A stretch of 64,000 nucleotides of DNA from Colocasia esculenta (taxonomy: Eukaryota > Streptophyta > Magnoliopsida > Alismatales > Araceae), in the NCBI GenBank assembly GCA_014218235.1, contig CM024753.1:182318348-182382347 (forward strand). The letters are read 5' to 3'. A program made the position numbers and the translations under genes. Under the pieces are notes generated by a model. It was not told where the DNA came from. It saw only the letters and a program-made list of their open reading frames with translations, and ran no database searches. Below are positions 33,173 to 43,005 of the stretch, one piece after another; within the stretch, counting starts at the first letter, position 1, and each line of letters opens with the position of its first letter.

Positions 33173-33180
33173 TATAAATA
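33173..33180 (+). promoter_or_regulatory. TATA box of Copia-B 5' LTR
   Basis: TATAAATA about 470 bp downstream of the tandem array and 570 bp before the LTR end; conserved in the 3' LTR at 44825-44832. Good match to a plant TATA box and the probable core promoter. Confidence 0.65.
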
Positions 33181-33756
33181 CAAGACAGAAGATCAGAAGA
33201 ATACAAGGAATCTTGAGAGAGCTCGTGTAGTTCTGAGAGTCTACTGTGTTTCTAGATCTTCTACTCTCAGTCCTGCTTGCTTCAGATCTTAGCTTGTTGA
33301 AGCTTGATCTAGGGGCTTGTTTTTACTGCTTACCTTTACTGTGGTTGTTCCTTTCATTGTTGAAGGAAGACCTGGTGGGGTATCCAGGGTGTTGTTGTTC
33401 CCTTCTGTTGTGAAGGAAGACCTGGTGGGGTATCCAGGGTGGTGTAATTCCCTTCGTGTGAAGGAAGACCAGCTGAGCTGGGTGTTGTAGTGTCCATAGG
33501 GAGACTGTACCCTAGTTAGTGGAATCCTGAGTTGTTGCTCAGGGACTGGACGTAGGACTCCTAAGGAGAGGAGGTCCGAACCAGGATAATTTCTTGTGTT
33601 CTGTGGTTATTTTTCTTGTGTGATTGCTCTTTGAACTAACTGTTTCTAACCTTCATCGAAGAACGTCTTTGTGTGAATGTTTTAAGTACAGGTACTAATC
33701 AAATATTTTTAAATACCCATTCACCCCCCCTCTGGGCTTGTCAATTGGGCAACAAG

Positions 33757-33768
33757 TGGTATCAGAGC
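33757..33768 (+). other. Copia-B primer binding site (initiator tRNA-Met)
   Basis: TGGTATCAGAGC two bases after the 5' LTR end. Confidence 0.88.
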
Positions 33769-33819
33769 GAGTCTCTTCGACAAAGAAGAAAGATCCAATG
33801 ATCTGAAGAGTAAAGATCT

Positions 33820-35592
33820 ATGGCAGCCCAAGGTAACATTGAAGGTCAGTCTGTCAACCGACCCCCTCTCTTTGATGGTGAAGATTATGCTTATTGGAAG
33901 ACCAGAATGGAGTACTTTCTTCAAGGTCACGACTATCAGATATGGTCAATAGTAGAAGAAGGTGATCTCTTGGTCACAAATGAGAAAGCTCAGTGGACAG
34001 ATGATGATAGGAAAAAGATCTCCTTAAACTGTAAGGCTAAGAGTATTCTGTGCTGTACACTAAGCAAAAAGGAATTCAACAGAGTTTCAGCCTGCAAATC
34101 CGCAATGGAGATGTGGGAAAAGCTTAGAATTACCTATGAAGGCATAGACAAGGTGAAGGAAACAAGAATTGATATTCTTGTTACTCAATATGAAAGATTT
34201 CAGATGCAATCAGGTGAGTCCATAACTCAAATGTTCAGTCGATTCACAGATATTACAAATGGATTGGCTGGACTTGGGAAAACCTATGAGATTGGAGACA
34301 TGGTGAGGAAAATTCTTAGATCCTTACTATCCTCGTGGACCCCAAAGGTCACAGCTATTGAGGAAGCTAATGATCTAAAAAGGATGTCTTTGGAAAAGCT
34401 CATTGGGTCCCTTATGGCCCATGAGATCAATATGGAAAGACTAGGAGAGTCCTCAAGTAGAAAGAAGCACTCCAATGCTTTAAAAGCTGAAGAAGACTCA
34501 TCAGAAGCAAGCTCAGATGAAAATGAAAGTATTGAGGATAGTGAAAATGAAAAAGCAATGCTATCAAGAAGACTGCAGCGGATTTTAGCTAAGAAAAAGA
34601 CATTTCAATCTGGCAGAAGATTCTTTAAGAAAAACAAAGAGTTTAAGAAGTCATAAGGAAAGGATCTGAAGAAAGGAGAACCAATATGCTATGAGTGCAA
34701 GAAACCTGGACATATCAAAGCTGAATGTCCAAAGCTCAAGAAGTCTGAATTCAGAAAAAGAGAGAGCTCCAAGAAATTCAGGAAATATAAGAAAAAGGCA
34801 ATGGCAGCCGCTTGGGAAAACAACAGCGACTCAGACAGTGAATCAAGCTCGAGCAGTGATAAAGAAGAAGCCAACCTGGCGTTCATGGCAAATACAGATG
34901 ATAAGGTAACATATGACTCCTCCTTTGATTCCTGCAATAATTCTGATTCGAATAATTTAGAGGAAGCATTCAATGAACTATACAATAAATATAGAGAAGT
35001 AACCAAACTATTAAAAGTAAGTAAGAAAAATAATGCTTGTCTAGAAAACACAAACTCAGATCTAAAATCAGAAAATGAACAATTAGAAAGCCAAATAACT
35101 AAACTTAAAAGAAGAAATGAACTGTTATGTGAAGATCTAAAAGCTAAGAATGAACAAATAACTAAATTAGAAAAACAAGTAAGTTTAGATGAACTGAAAA
35201 CTGAAATCAAGACACTAACAGAAGAAAATATACAGTTATCTAGCACATTAGAAAAATTCACTAATGGTAAAAACTCTCTAATATTAAAAGGTGCTAGAAG
35301 ATCAGGTAAGAAGAAAAATAGATTGAGATATACACCCCCAGATAATGAAGAAACCATAGTTTATCCTAAAATATATCCAACACCTAAATTTGTACCTGAA
35401 CAAGACATTACATACAAGGCAGATTTCAAATATATAGAAAAAATAACAAAATTGTCATGCTGCAGTCACTGTAACAAATTAGGACATATTATAACAACAT
35501 GCCCAACAAGACATAAGAAATGGATAATCAAATGTAAAATCAATGATACTAACCAATCAGGACCCAAAAGAATTTGGGTACCTAAAACTTGA
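33820..35592 (+). pseudogene. gag: Copia-B gag, long Sirevirus type, one internal stop
   Basis: The ATG at 33820 lies 50 bp after the primer binding site. One frame runs 591 codons, broken only by a TAA at 34654-34656 where Gln is likely. Order: copia gag domain (PPLFDGEDYAYWKTRM, MVRKILRSLLSSWTPKV), acidic segment, CCHC knuckle CYECKKPGHIKAEC near 34690, Ser/Asp-rich linker, long coiled-coil (about 34960-35260, Lys/Glu/Leu rich), Lys-rich stretch, second CCHC CSHCNKLGHIITTC near 35460, ending GPKRIWVPKT. The layout is the same as Copia-A gag, but without its internal deletion. With a single nonsense change this is one of the best-kept gag genes here. Confidence 0.9.
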
Positions 35593-35599
35593 TGATTTT

Positions 35600-37316
35600 A
35601 TTTTAGGGTAATACTCGAGCATCCAAATGGTATTTGGACAGTGGGTGCTCAAGGCACATGTCAGGTAATTGAAAGCTATTCTCTCATCTTCAAGATGAAG
35701 AAGGAACTGTTACATATGGAGATAACGGATAAGGAACAGTGTTAGGCAGTGGTTCTGTGAACAACAAAGGAAAGATAGTCATTGAAGATGTATTGCTTGT
35801 CAAAGGGCTGAAGCACAATCTCATCAGCATCAGCCAGCTTTATGACAGACGTCATCAGATTCAGTTTCAAGAGTCAAAGTGCAGCATATTGAAGGATGGA
35901 GCAGTAATTTTCGAAGCCAATAGAGAGAAGAACCTGTATGCACTTCATCTTGAAGAACTCAAGGATCAAGATTTCTGTTTGGCAGCAAACAAGGATCAAT
36001 CAACTGAACTGTGGCACAGAAGATTGGGACATTGCAGCATAGACGGTATGAGAAAACTGCTAAAGAAGAATCTTGTGGAAGGTCTGCCAAAGGTCAGCAC
36101 AAAATTGGATGGCGTCTGCAGACCTTATGCCAAGGGAAAACATGTTAAGAATTCCTTCAAGTCAAAGACTGTGGTGACAACCTCAAAACCCTTAGAACTC
36201 CTTCATATAGATTTATTTGGGCCAATGAGAACCACTAGTCTTGGAGGAAAGAATTTTGGTTTTGTTATTGTCGATGACTATTCCAGATTTACATGGGTGT
36301 CATTCCTAGAACATAAAGATGATACATTTGAAAGCTTTATCAGCTTTAGCAAGAAGGTTCAGAAAGACAAGAAATTCAGTATTATTAGTATTCGATTAGA
36401 TCATGGAGGTGAATTTCAGAATGAGAAATTTGCAAAGTTCTGTGAAAATGAAGGGATTGAACACAATTTCTCAGCACCAAGGACACCACAGCAAAATGGA
36501 GTTGCTGAGAGGAAGAATAGAACTCTATTGGACATGGCAAGAACAATGTTGTCAAAATATAATTTGCCAAGATACTTTTGGGCTGAAGCAGTGAACACAG
36601 CAAGCTATATTATCAACAGAGTAATGATCAGGCCAATCCTAAAGAAGACTGCCTACGAGCTGTACAAGGGAAAGAAACCAAAGATCAGTCACCTCAGGAC
36701 ATTTGGATGTCCTTGCTTCATCCACAACAATGGAAAAAGGGATATTAGTAAGTTGGATGTCAAATCAGATGAAGGCATCTTCATGGGGTACGCTTCTAAA
36801 CCTAAAGGTTACAGGATGTTTAACAAACGCACTTTATTGATTGAACAGTCTGTACATATTATTTTCGATGAAACTAACCCTTCCTTGAGAAAGGAAGAAG
36901 ATAGTGACAATGATGATGCAGATAAATTGTCCAAGAAATTAAAGGACACATTAATTGAGGACAAGCATGATCCACCTCTGGAAGACTTGCAACAAACAGT
37001 CATTGAGCATGAAAATCTTCTGAAGGAGTGGAGATACAAGAAAGATCACCCACTCGAAAACATCATTGGTGATCCATTTGTAGGGGTAAGAACAAGAGGT
37101 AATGTAATTCCTTGTGATTACCTAGCATTTGTTTCTCAAATAGAGCCTAGGACAGTCAATGAAGCTCTTACTGATGAATCCTGGATTATAGCCATGCAAG
37201 ATGAACTAAATCAGTTCAAGAGAAACCAAGTATGGTCGTTGTTCCCAGACCATCAGACCATCCAATTATTGGCACCAAATGGGTGTTCAGAAATAAATTG
37301 GATGAGGCTGGTGTAA
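35600..37316 (+). pseudogene. pol: Copia-B protease and integrase
   Basis: Protease signature WYLDSGCSRHMSG at about 35628, followed by two in-frame stops near 35670 and 35711. From 35739 one open frame covers the rest of protease (GLKHNLISISQL) and all of integrase: zinc domain LWHRRLGH...CRPY, catalytic core Asp in LHIDLFGP, Asp in RLDHGGEF, Glu in VAERKNRT, and the C-terminal part (KSDEGIFMGYA). In the zinc domain the second Cys of the expected C-x2-C is Tyr (CRPY). The catalytic triad, lost in Copia-A, is present here. A one-base deletion near 37235 shifts frame before reverse transcriptase. Confidence 0.9.
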
Positions 37317-38662
37317 TCTTAAGAAACAATGCCAGATTGGTGGCTCAAGGCTATTCCCAAGAGGAAGGCATTGATTTTGATGAAACCTATGCACCTGTGG
37401 CTAGACTTGAGGCTATCAGAATATTACTTGCATATGCATCTGCTCTAGATTTAAAATTATTTCAAATGGATGTTAAATCCACTTTTTTGAATGGTTTTAT
37501 TAAAGAGAAAGTTTATGTAGAACAGCCTCCAGGTTTTGATGATTTAGAATTTCCAAATCATGTTTTTAAACTTCACAAGGCTCTATATGGCTTAAAGTAA
37601 GCACCTAGAGCCTGGTATGAAAGGCTTAGTTCTTTTCTTCTAAACCATGGTTTCAATAGAGGTCAAGTAGATAGTACTCTTTTTATAAAGTCAAAAGTCA
37701 AGCACATACTACTAGTTCAAATTTATGTAGATGATATTATTTTTTGTTCTACTGATGAATCCCTTTGCAAGTATTTTGAAAGGTTGATGCAGGGAGAGTT
37801 TGAGATGAGCATGATGGGGGAGCTCAATTATTTTCTTGGACTACAAATCAAGCGAGGAAAAGATGGCACCCACATTTGTCAAGCAAAATACACCAAGGAG
37901 CTTTTAAAGAAATTTGGCTTTGAGAACACAAAGCCACTCTCAATACCAATGAGTACATCTACAAGGATGGATAGTGATAAGGATGGTAATAAAGTAGATC
38001 AAAAGATCTACAGAGGTATGATTGGTTCATTACTTTACTTAACGGCCAGTAGACCTGATATTCTATTCAGTGTATGCATGTGTGCTAGGTATGAAGCAGA
38101 TCCTAGAGAATCTCATTTAATCTCTGTAAAATGAATATTTAGATATTTAGCTAGAACTCATGACTTAGGTCTGTGGAATCCAAAATCTTGTGAAATTAAT
38201 TTAGTAGGATACTCTGATGCTGACTATGATGGATGCAAAGTAGATAGAAAAAGCACCAGTGGTTGTTGTCAATTTCTTGCAGGGTGTTTGATATCCTGGT
38301 CCTCAAACAAACAAAATTCAGTGGCACTGTCTACAGCTGAAGCTGAGTACGTGGCTGCTGGAAGTTGTTGTACACAACTCCTATGGATAAAGCAACTTGA
38401 GGATTTCGGACTAAATATCAAATCAATTCCACTACTGTGTGACAACACCAGCGCTATCAATCTCACCAAAAATCCAGTCCAGCATTCAAGAACCAAACAT
38501 ATTGAGGTTAGATATCATTTTATTCGTGATCATGTAGCAAATGGTAACATTGAAATATCTTTTTTTGACACAAATGGTCAGTTAGCAGATATTTTTACAA
38601 AAGCCTTACCCGAGGAGAGATTTACGTCTCTTAGAAGGGAATTGGGCATGTGCAATTTGTGA
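37232..38662 (+). pseudogene. pol: Copia-B reverse transcriptase and RNase H
   Basis: Frame 37232-38662 holds GTKWVFRNKL, ARLVAQGYSQ, YAPVARLEAIR, QMDVKSTFLNG, VYVDDIIF-type YVDDIIF (about 37726), then RNase H (GYSDADYDGC, STAEAEYVAAGS, CDNTSAINLTKNP, RTKHIEVRYHF) and the terminal LADIFTKALPEERF. Two stops break it: TAA at 37598-37600 (Gln in the Copia-A homolog, KQAP) and TGA at 38132-38134 (Arg in Copia-A). No further shift is seen. The RT active site is intact. The natural end is the TGA at 38660-38662. Confidence 0.92.
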
Positions 38663-39055
38663 AGAGATTTCTGTTTAAAATGGGCATATAAATTTTTAGA
38701 ATTAAGTAAGTTTTCCCTCCATGGCTTTAAGCAAAAGTAATTTAAATTATCTTTCCGGGCCGCTCTCTTTATAAAGTCTGTTGAGTTGGTCAAACTCATT
38801 TGTCATTTTCTGCCACCTTTTGGTGCCTCACTTTTCGATATAGCATTTATTTTACTCCGAAAATCGATGTGGGAACGATTCATCTCCTATCTTCTACCTT
38901 TTTCCCTCTTTCGTCTGGTTACCTGAGCCGATGCCCTAACGACATCGACTCTCTGCAAATTTGAAGCCCTTCACCTCTTCCCACGAAGAATTTCTTGAGG
39001 GCTTTCACTTCTGCCACCATCTCCTCCATTCTGAAACCCTCCTCCACTCAAATCC
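38663..39055 (+). other. Copia-B spacer before ORF3
   Basis: About 390 bp without a gene or palindrome array, pyrimidine-rich in its second half. It could be the leader for ORF3, but no TATA box is convincing. Copia-A carries its internal palindrome array in the corresponding, longer spacer; Copia-B has none here. Confidence 0.6.
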
Positions 39056-40630
39056 ATGGCCACACCAGTTGTTTCCAGCAGTCTTGGGGGCTACGTCACT
39101 GAGTACCTCTCTCCTGAGCAGCAGGAAAGGTTCACGTTCGTGAAGACCAAGCTTTGTGGAAATAAGGCAGTGGATGTAGCTGATCTTGAGAAGAACGGCA
39201 TGCACAGCATAGTGGCCGCAGTGAGAAGAATGCAGTGGACAATCATTTCGACCTTCTCTGAGGTAAGCTATCCGGACTTTGTGAAGGCATTCTACGTTTG
39301 CTTGAAATCAGAGGCAGATGGGTCCCTGACATCTTCAGTCAAGGGAACCACGATCACGATTGATTACAATCTTCTGAAGACTCTGTTTGATGTAAGCTCG
39401 ACTGGTCACAGTGGAATCCACACTGTGGATACCCAGGTCAAGGGTCTCGGAATCATTGGTCCTGAATTCCGGTTGAGAGATGGGAAAATAGATATCAATC
39501 AGTTAAATGCATTCAACCGTCTTCTGCACTTTATTGTTTGTCAAATTCTAGTTCCTAGAAGTGTAACTTTTTCAACTTGTACCAAGGCAGATTTGGATAT
39601 GATGTTCTGGGCCATACAGAACAAGGAGATTAACATGGCCGAAGTAATGATAAAGAGGATGAAGTTTGCTCGTGATCAGATTTGGGACACCAAGAGTAAG
39701 CTCAATGTATCTCTGCCTTATGCTCACTTGCTCACCAAGGTTTTCAAACACTTTGGTGTTGACCTGTCTGGGGCGGTAGTTGAGAAGATGGGACAGAGCA
39801 TTAGGTCCAGAAATCTTAGAAAAAGTGGTTTCTCAATCATAAATGGGGTATGGACTAAGACCTCAGTGGCTGAGGGTGAGGCTATAATTGGCGAAGCCCC
39901 TGAAGTTCAGCCAGAGGAAGTGGTAGCAGCAGCAGCAGTGACACCAGATGCACCAGAATCAACTACAACTCAAGCAGTAGTTTTTGAGCTAGAATTTTCG
40001 GCAAAACCAGTAGCAGGAGCACCAGCTGAAGTTGCATCCGCAGTAGAAGCGGCACCAGAATCATCAGTTGCAGTAGAATTGGAAAGAGAAAGTGAAGAGG
40101 AAGTCTCAGTGGCACCAGCAGGAGCTGTAGTGGAAGAAGCTGTGGCATCCGGCCACCTTGAAGACGCAGTTTTAGAAGATGCTCTCAGCCATGAGGAGCA
40201 AAATGTTAGTGAGCCTCAAATATCAGAATCCGTGGCAGTGGGCCACAATGTTGAAGTACCTGTGATGGAAGAAGCTCCCATTCAGGGGGAGCAAGGAAGT
40301 ATTGCAGAAGATGCTCCTATTGAGGGGGAGCAGTCTATCAGCCCAAATATCCCAGAAGAAACCTCTGTACCAATGGCAGATACCTCTGGTTTAGGCACTT
40401 CATTGGAAGTAAATGAAGGCATACCTCAGGGGGAGAGCACTGAAAACCCCCCAGAAGCACATTTCCGAGATGGGGAAACGGCTAGCTCCTCGGAATCTGA
40501 TGAGGATGCCAATATTGATGAAGCACAGGCTCCTGTGAACCAAGCCAAGGAGAAAGGGAAGGAAGTTGCTCCAAAACTTCCTCTTCTTGCAGATGCTCCA
40601 ATCAAAGGACCCAGAGGCAGAAGATTGTGA
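39056..40630 (+). CDS. Copia-B ORF3, putative plant transposon protein (Sirevirus env-like position)
   Basis: ATG at 39056, 524 codons, uninterrupted. Residues 1 to about 270 form the globular part (YVTEYLSPEQQERF, SYPDFVKAFYVCL, TSSVKGTTITIDYNLLKTLF, INQLNAFNRLLHFIVCQILVP, TKADLDMMFWAI, LPYAHLLTKVFKHFGVDLSG), matching the motif order of the Copia-A extra ORF. Residues about 280-500 are acidic, Glu/Val/Ala-rich and repetitive (variants of EEAPIQGEQ, EDAPIEGEQ). There is no signal peptide or clear membrane segment, so a retroviral-type envelope is unlikely. A frame change at the end leads into a further Pro/Ser-rich region. Its preservation next to a broken pol is notable. Function unknown. 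Confidence 0.7.
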   Translation: MATPVVSSSLGGYVTEYLSPEQQERFTFVKTKLCGNKAVDVADLEKNGMHSIVAAVRRMQWTIISTFSEVSYPDFVKAFYVCLKSEADGSLTSSVKGTTITIDYNLLKTLFDVSSTGHSGIHTVDTQVKGLGIIGPEFRLRDGKIDINQLNAFNRLLHFIVCQILVPRSVTFSTCTKADLDMMFWAIQNKEINMAEVMIKRMKFARDQIWDTKSKLNVSLPYAHLLTKVFKHFGVDLSGAVVEKMGQSIRSRNLRKSGFSIINGVWTKTSVAEGEAIIGEAPEVQPEEVVAAAAVTPDAPESTTTQAVVFELEFSAKPVAGAPAEVASAVEAAPESSVAVELERESEEEVSVAPAGAVVEEAVASGHLEDAVLEDALSHEEQNVSEPQISESVAVGHNVEVPVMEEAPIQGEQGSIAEDAPIEGEQSISPNIPEETSVPMADTSGLGTSLEVNEGIPQGESTENPPEAHFRDGETASSSESDEDANIDEAQAPVNQAKEKGKEVAPKLPLLADAPIKGPRGRRL

Positions 40631-41130
40631 TACAACTGAAGCCTGTCATAGAAAGACTAGATGTTCAAGGAGAAATCCTGTGCTCTTTGTAGTTCGATGT
40701 AAATTCAATTTTCATGAGCTAGGCCTCCACCTCAAGAGAGATGTTACAAGTCAGGAATGCAATGAAATGGTTCAATAAGGAAATGGGAACCATGAAGGCC
40801 TTACTTTCAGAAGTTTTGCAAGCCATAAAAGCTCAAGCACCTCCATCTTCTGAGCCTCCTACTACATCAGCTATAGAAATGGAAGGGCCATCTGTGGTTT
40901 TAGAAGAAGTACCTTTTGAGTCAGGGCCATCCGGGCCCTCAGTTCAGGAGCAAGGGCCATCAGGGCCTCCAGCTGAAGGGTCGGGACCATCCGAGCCGGC
41001 AGGGAACAAGTAGATTCCAGCAGAAGAACCTGTTGTAGATCCAGTGCCCCCAATTTCTTCTCCCTCTCAAACCCCTGCTCCTCCCTCCCCTCCTTCAGCC
41101 TCCACTGCTCCACCTGCACCTCCAACCTAG
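40631..41130 (+). pseudogene. Copia-B ORF3 C-terminal extension, decayed
   Basis: After the stop at 40628-40630 the next frame continues ORF3-like sequence: LKPVIERLDVQGEILCSL, a stop, then from 40741 AMKWFNKEMGTMKALLSEVL (a predicted helix) and Pro/Ser/Gly-rich repeats (SGPSGPS, QGPSGPP). Stops at 40691, near 40720 and 41011-41013 interrupt it and it ends at 41130. One frameshift and a few nonsense changes from ORF3 would explain it. The Pro/Ser-rich character carries on into the overlapping frame of the next ORF. Confidence 0.5.
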
Positions 41131-42748
41131 AATCATCTCCTCACGAACACCTTTTTCCTCTCACTCCACCTCACCTCCTGCATCTTCAACACCCTTTCCT
41201 CCACCTCCTCCTATCTTTGAGGTTCCTCCAGCCTCATCATCAGCTGGCGCCTCCTCCTCTGGTCCCTCATCATCAGCTGGACCATCTCATCACACCTCTT
41301 CTCATCCCCCATCCCTTCTTCATCCTCATACTCCTCCCTCCTTCATCACCATCATCCCAGAAGGAGCTCAAATTGATGGTCCCTATCTGAGCGCCATCAA
41401 AGACGAATTTGAGGACACCATTCTTGGCTCTGTTCTCAAAGTTGGCGAGCATATTCATGTCTTTGATCCTTCTTGTCCTCCCTCTAAGAAAAGAAAAACC
41501 TCCTCTTCATCTTTCAATCCATTGTATCCTCCCTTGTGGTTTTCTCTCACAGAGGTCACTAAAAACAGGCCTCTCTACAGGGAATACCTCACCAAGGTTG
41601 TCTTTGCCACCCTCTTCAATCTTCCTTTCCTAAACCTTTCTGACCATCTTCAAACCATCCTACCTTACACCTCTCTTACCAAGTTTGTCAAGACCAAGAT
41701 CTTCTCTTCTGCTCAATCCTTATTTGAAGAAGAATGGGCTCGCTCAAATAAAGTCCTCTACAACAAGTTTCTCACTACCAGATCTGATGTTTTTCCTCCC
41801 AAGGATCACTCTCTCACCTTTTCAGACTGGTTTCTGGTCCACCATACCAACACCTGGGCTCCCTCCATCCAGAAAGTGATCAAGATGATCAGGCAATTCA
41901 AGTTGTTTAATGATTATAGGTATCTTCATCGTTTACCTGAAGTCCAGCTCAGTCAGTTCAGGCAAGCCATCCGAAATCTTGGACCTGAGCATGGCACTGA
42001 AGCAATTCAAGTGGACTTTGCTACTCTTCACCTACCAGAGGCTACATATCTTCCTCCCCTTCACTCTTTGCTCATGGATACACTAGTGGGCTCAGTTATT
42101 TTTGAACATTTTGCGCGAGTGATGGGCAGAATCAAAGTTCAGAAGGGTAGTGTGGTAGCTTTCCACAAATTTATCTTTAGAGAGTACCACCTAGGCCACA
42201 TCCGTGCTGAGATTCTAGCCCCTGCCTTGTCAGAATGTGAAAGACTGACACCTGCAGGTTGGGCCAAGTTCTATCCCCTATTTGCTCAGCAATTGTCGGA
42301 TACAAATGCAACCTTAGCCAGGGAAGGCCGCACTCCAATCTCAGCTGCAACCTTTCTAGACATGAATTCCCTCCACCTTGTAAATGATCCTCTTCAAATT
42401 TGGGTGGAAAGGTACAAAGTCTATGTCGCCATGTGCCAGGAATTGAAGCATAGGCAGATCTTCTATCCTGTTTCCCTTAATCAGTTTCTTGCTTGTGCTA
42501 GCTTTGGAAAAGTCACCTACTACAAGATATCCTTGGACAGAGATCCGTACCATGATTTCCTTGAAGCTCAGTTGGTCCTTCACCTCAAAAGAATGGCTCC
42601 CTCTATGGGACCAAATTATTATGTTGGCCCTGGACCCTTCAAGATTTACTTTGAGAAGCAGGAAGAGCAGGCCTGGGAGATTATTTCTCATTTTGCCTCT
42701 CTGTTATCCCCTGCTTATTACTTACCTGTACCTCCTCAGAATGAATGA
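41039..42748 (+). CDS. Copia-B ORF4, 569-codon open frame, unknown function
   Basis: The frame is open from after a TAG at 41036-41038 to the TGA at 42746-42748. The first part is Ser/Pro/His-rich and low in complexity, then from about 41340 a globular protein follows (ISYLS-type helix region, VGEHIHVFDPSCPPSKKRK, a basic KKRK, TEVTKNRPLYREYLTK, FSDWFLVHHTNTW, AIRNLGPEHGTEAIQ, FHKFIFREYHLGHIRAEIL, LTPAGWAKFYPLF, NPYYVGPGPFKIYFEKQ-like end). No in-frame ATG occurs before 41885, so translation may depend on a frameshift from ORF3, or one ORF3 was split by mutation in the Pro/Ser linker. I recognise no domain. It lies entirely inside Copia-B. Confidence 0.5.
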   Translation: MQCPQFLLPLKPLLLPPLLQPPLLHLHLQPRIISSRTPFSSHSTSPPASSTPFPPPPPIFEVPPASSSAGASSSGPSSSAGPSHHTSSHPPSLLHPHTPPSFITIIPEGAQIDGPYLSAIKDEFEDTILGSVLKVGEHIHVFDPSCPPSKKRKTSSSSFNPLYPPLWFSLTEVTKNRPLYREYLTKVVFATLFNLPFLNLSDHLQTILPYTSLTKFVKTKIFSSAQSLFEEEWARSNKVLYNKFLTTRSDVFPPKDHSLTFSDWFLVHHTNTWAPSIQKVIKMIRQFKLFNDYRYLHRLPEVQLSQFRQAIRNLGPEHGTEAIQVDFATLHLPEATYLPPLHSLLMDTLVGSVIFEHFARVMGRIKVQKGSVVAFHKFIFREYHLGHIRAEILAPALSECERLTPAGWAKFYPLFAQQLSDTNATLAREGRTPISAATFLDMNSLHLVNDPLQIWVERYKVYVAMCQELKHRQIFYPVSLNQFLACASFGKVTYYKISLDRDPYHDFLEAQLVLHLKRMAPSMGPNYYVGPGPFKIYFEKQEEQAWEIISHFASLLSPAYYLPVPPQNE

Positions 42749-42819
42749 ACTACATTTGCTTGTCTCTGCTTATCTTTCCTCTTCATTCTTTGTCTCAGAT
42801 TATCTTTTTGCTTAATGAT

Positions 42820-43005
42820 AAAAAGGGGGAGAAAAATACTTAGCATGTCTGAAATACATTCCGCAAATATTCATATTTTTTTACTATTCATGCTTATTGT
42901 TAAGGGGAGAAAAATACTTAGCATGTCTGAAATACATTCTGCGAATATTCAGATTATTTATTCTTGCTTATTGTTAAGTTTTGTCATCACCAAAAAGGGG
43001 AAGAT
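42820..43005 (+). other. Copia-B repeated polypurine tracts
   Basis: AAAAAGGGGGAGA at 42820, AAGGGGAGAAAAA at 42902 and AAAAAGGGGAAGAT at 42992-43005, the last abutting the 3' LTR. The first two head tandem copies of about 80 bp sharing AATACTTAGCATGTCTGAAA. Several such tracts are a known Sirevirus trait; the last one is the expected plus-strand primer. Confidence 0.8.

Larger units (their letters stand above)
31423..33754 (+). repeat. Copia-B 5' LTR
   Basis: Starts TGATGTTCAGTC, ends GGGCAACA before the primer binding site. About 0.95 kb of it is a 59-bp tandem array (31752-32700). A TATA box TATAAATA lies at 33173-33180. After it comes a duplicated block with GAAGGAAGACC and GGGGTATCCAGGGTG at about 33360-33480. 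A 64-codon frame at 32796 recurs in the 3' LTR only because the LTRs are copies. Confidence 0.95.

Noticed and set aside
34689..35357. 222-codon minus-strand frame
   Set aside because: Antisense shadow of the Copia-B gag coiled-coil; Ser/Leu/Phe-rich as expected from the reverse of Lys/Glu-rich codons.
39056..40630. Copia-B ORF3 as a retroviral envelope gene
   Set aside because: No signal peptide, no transmembrane segment and no furin-like site; the domain matches the Copia-A ORF instead.
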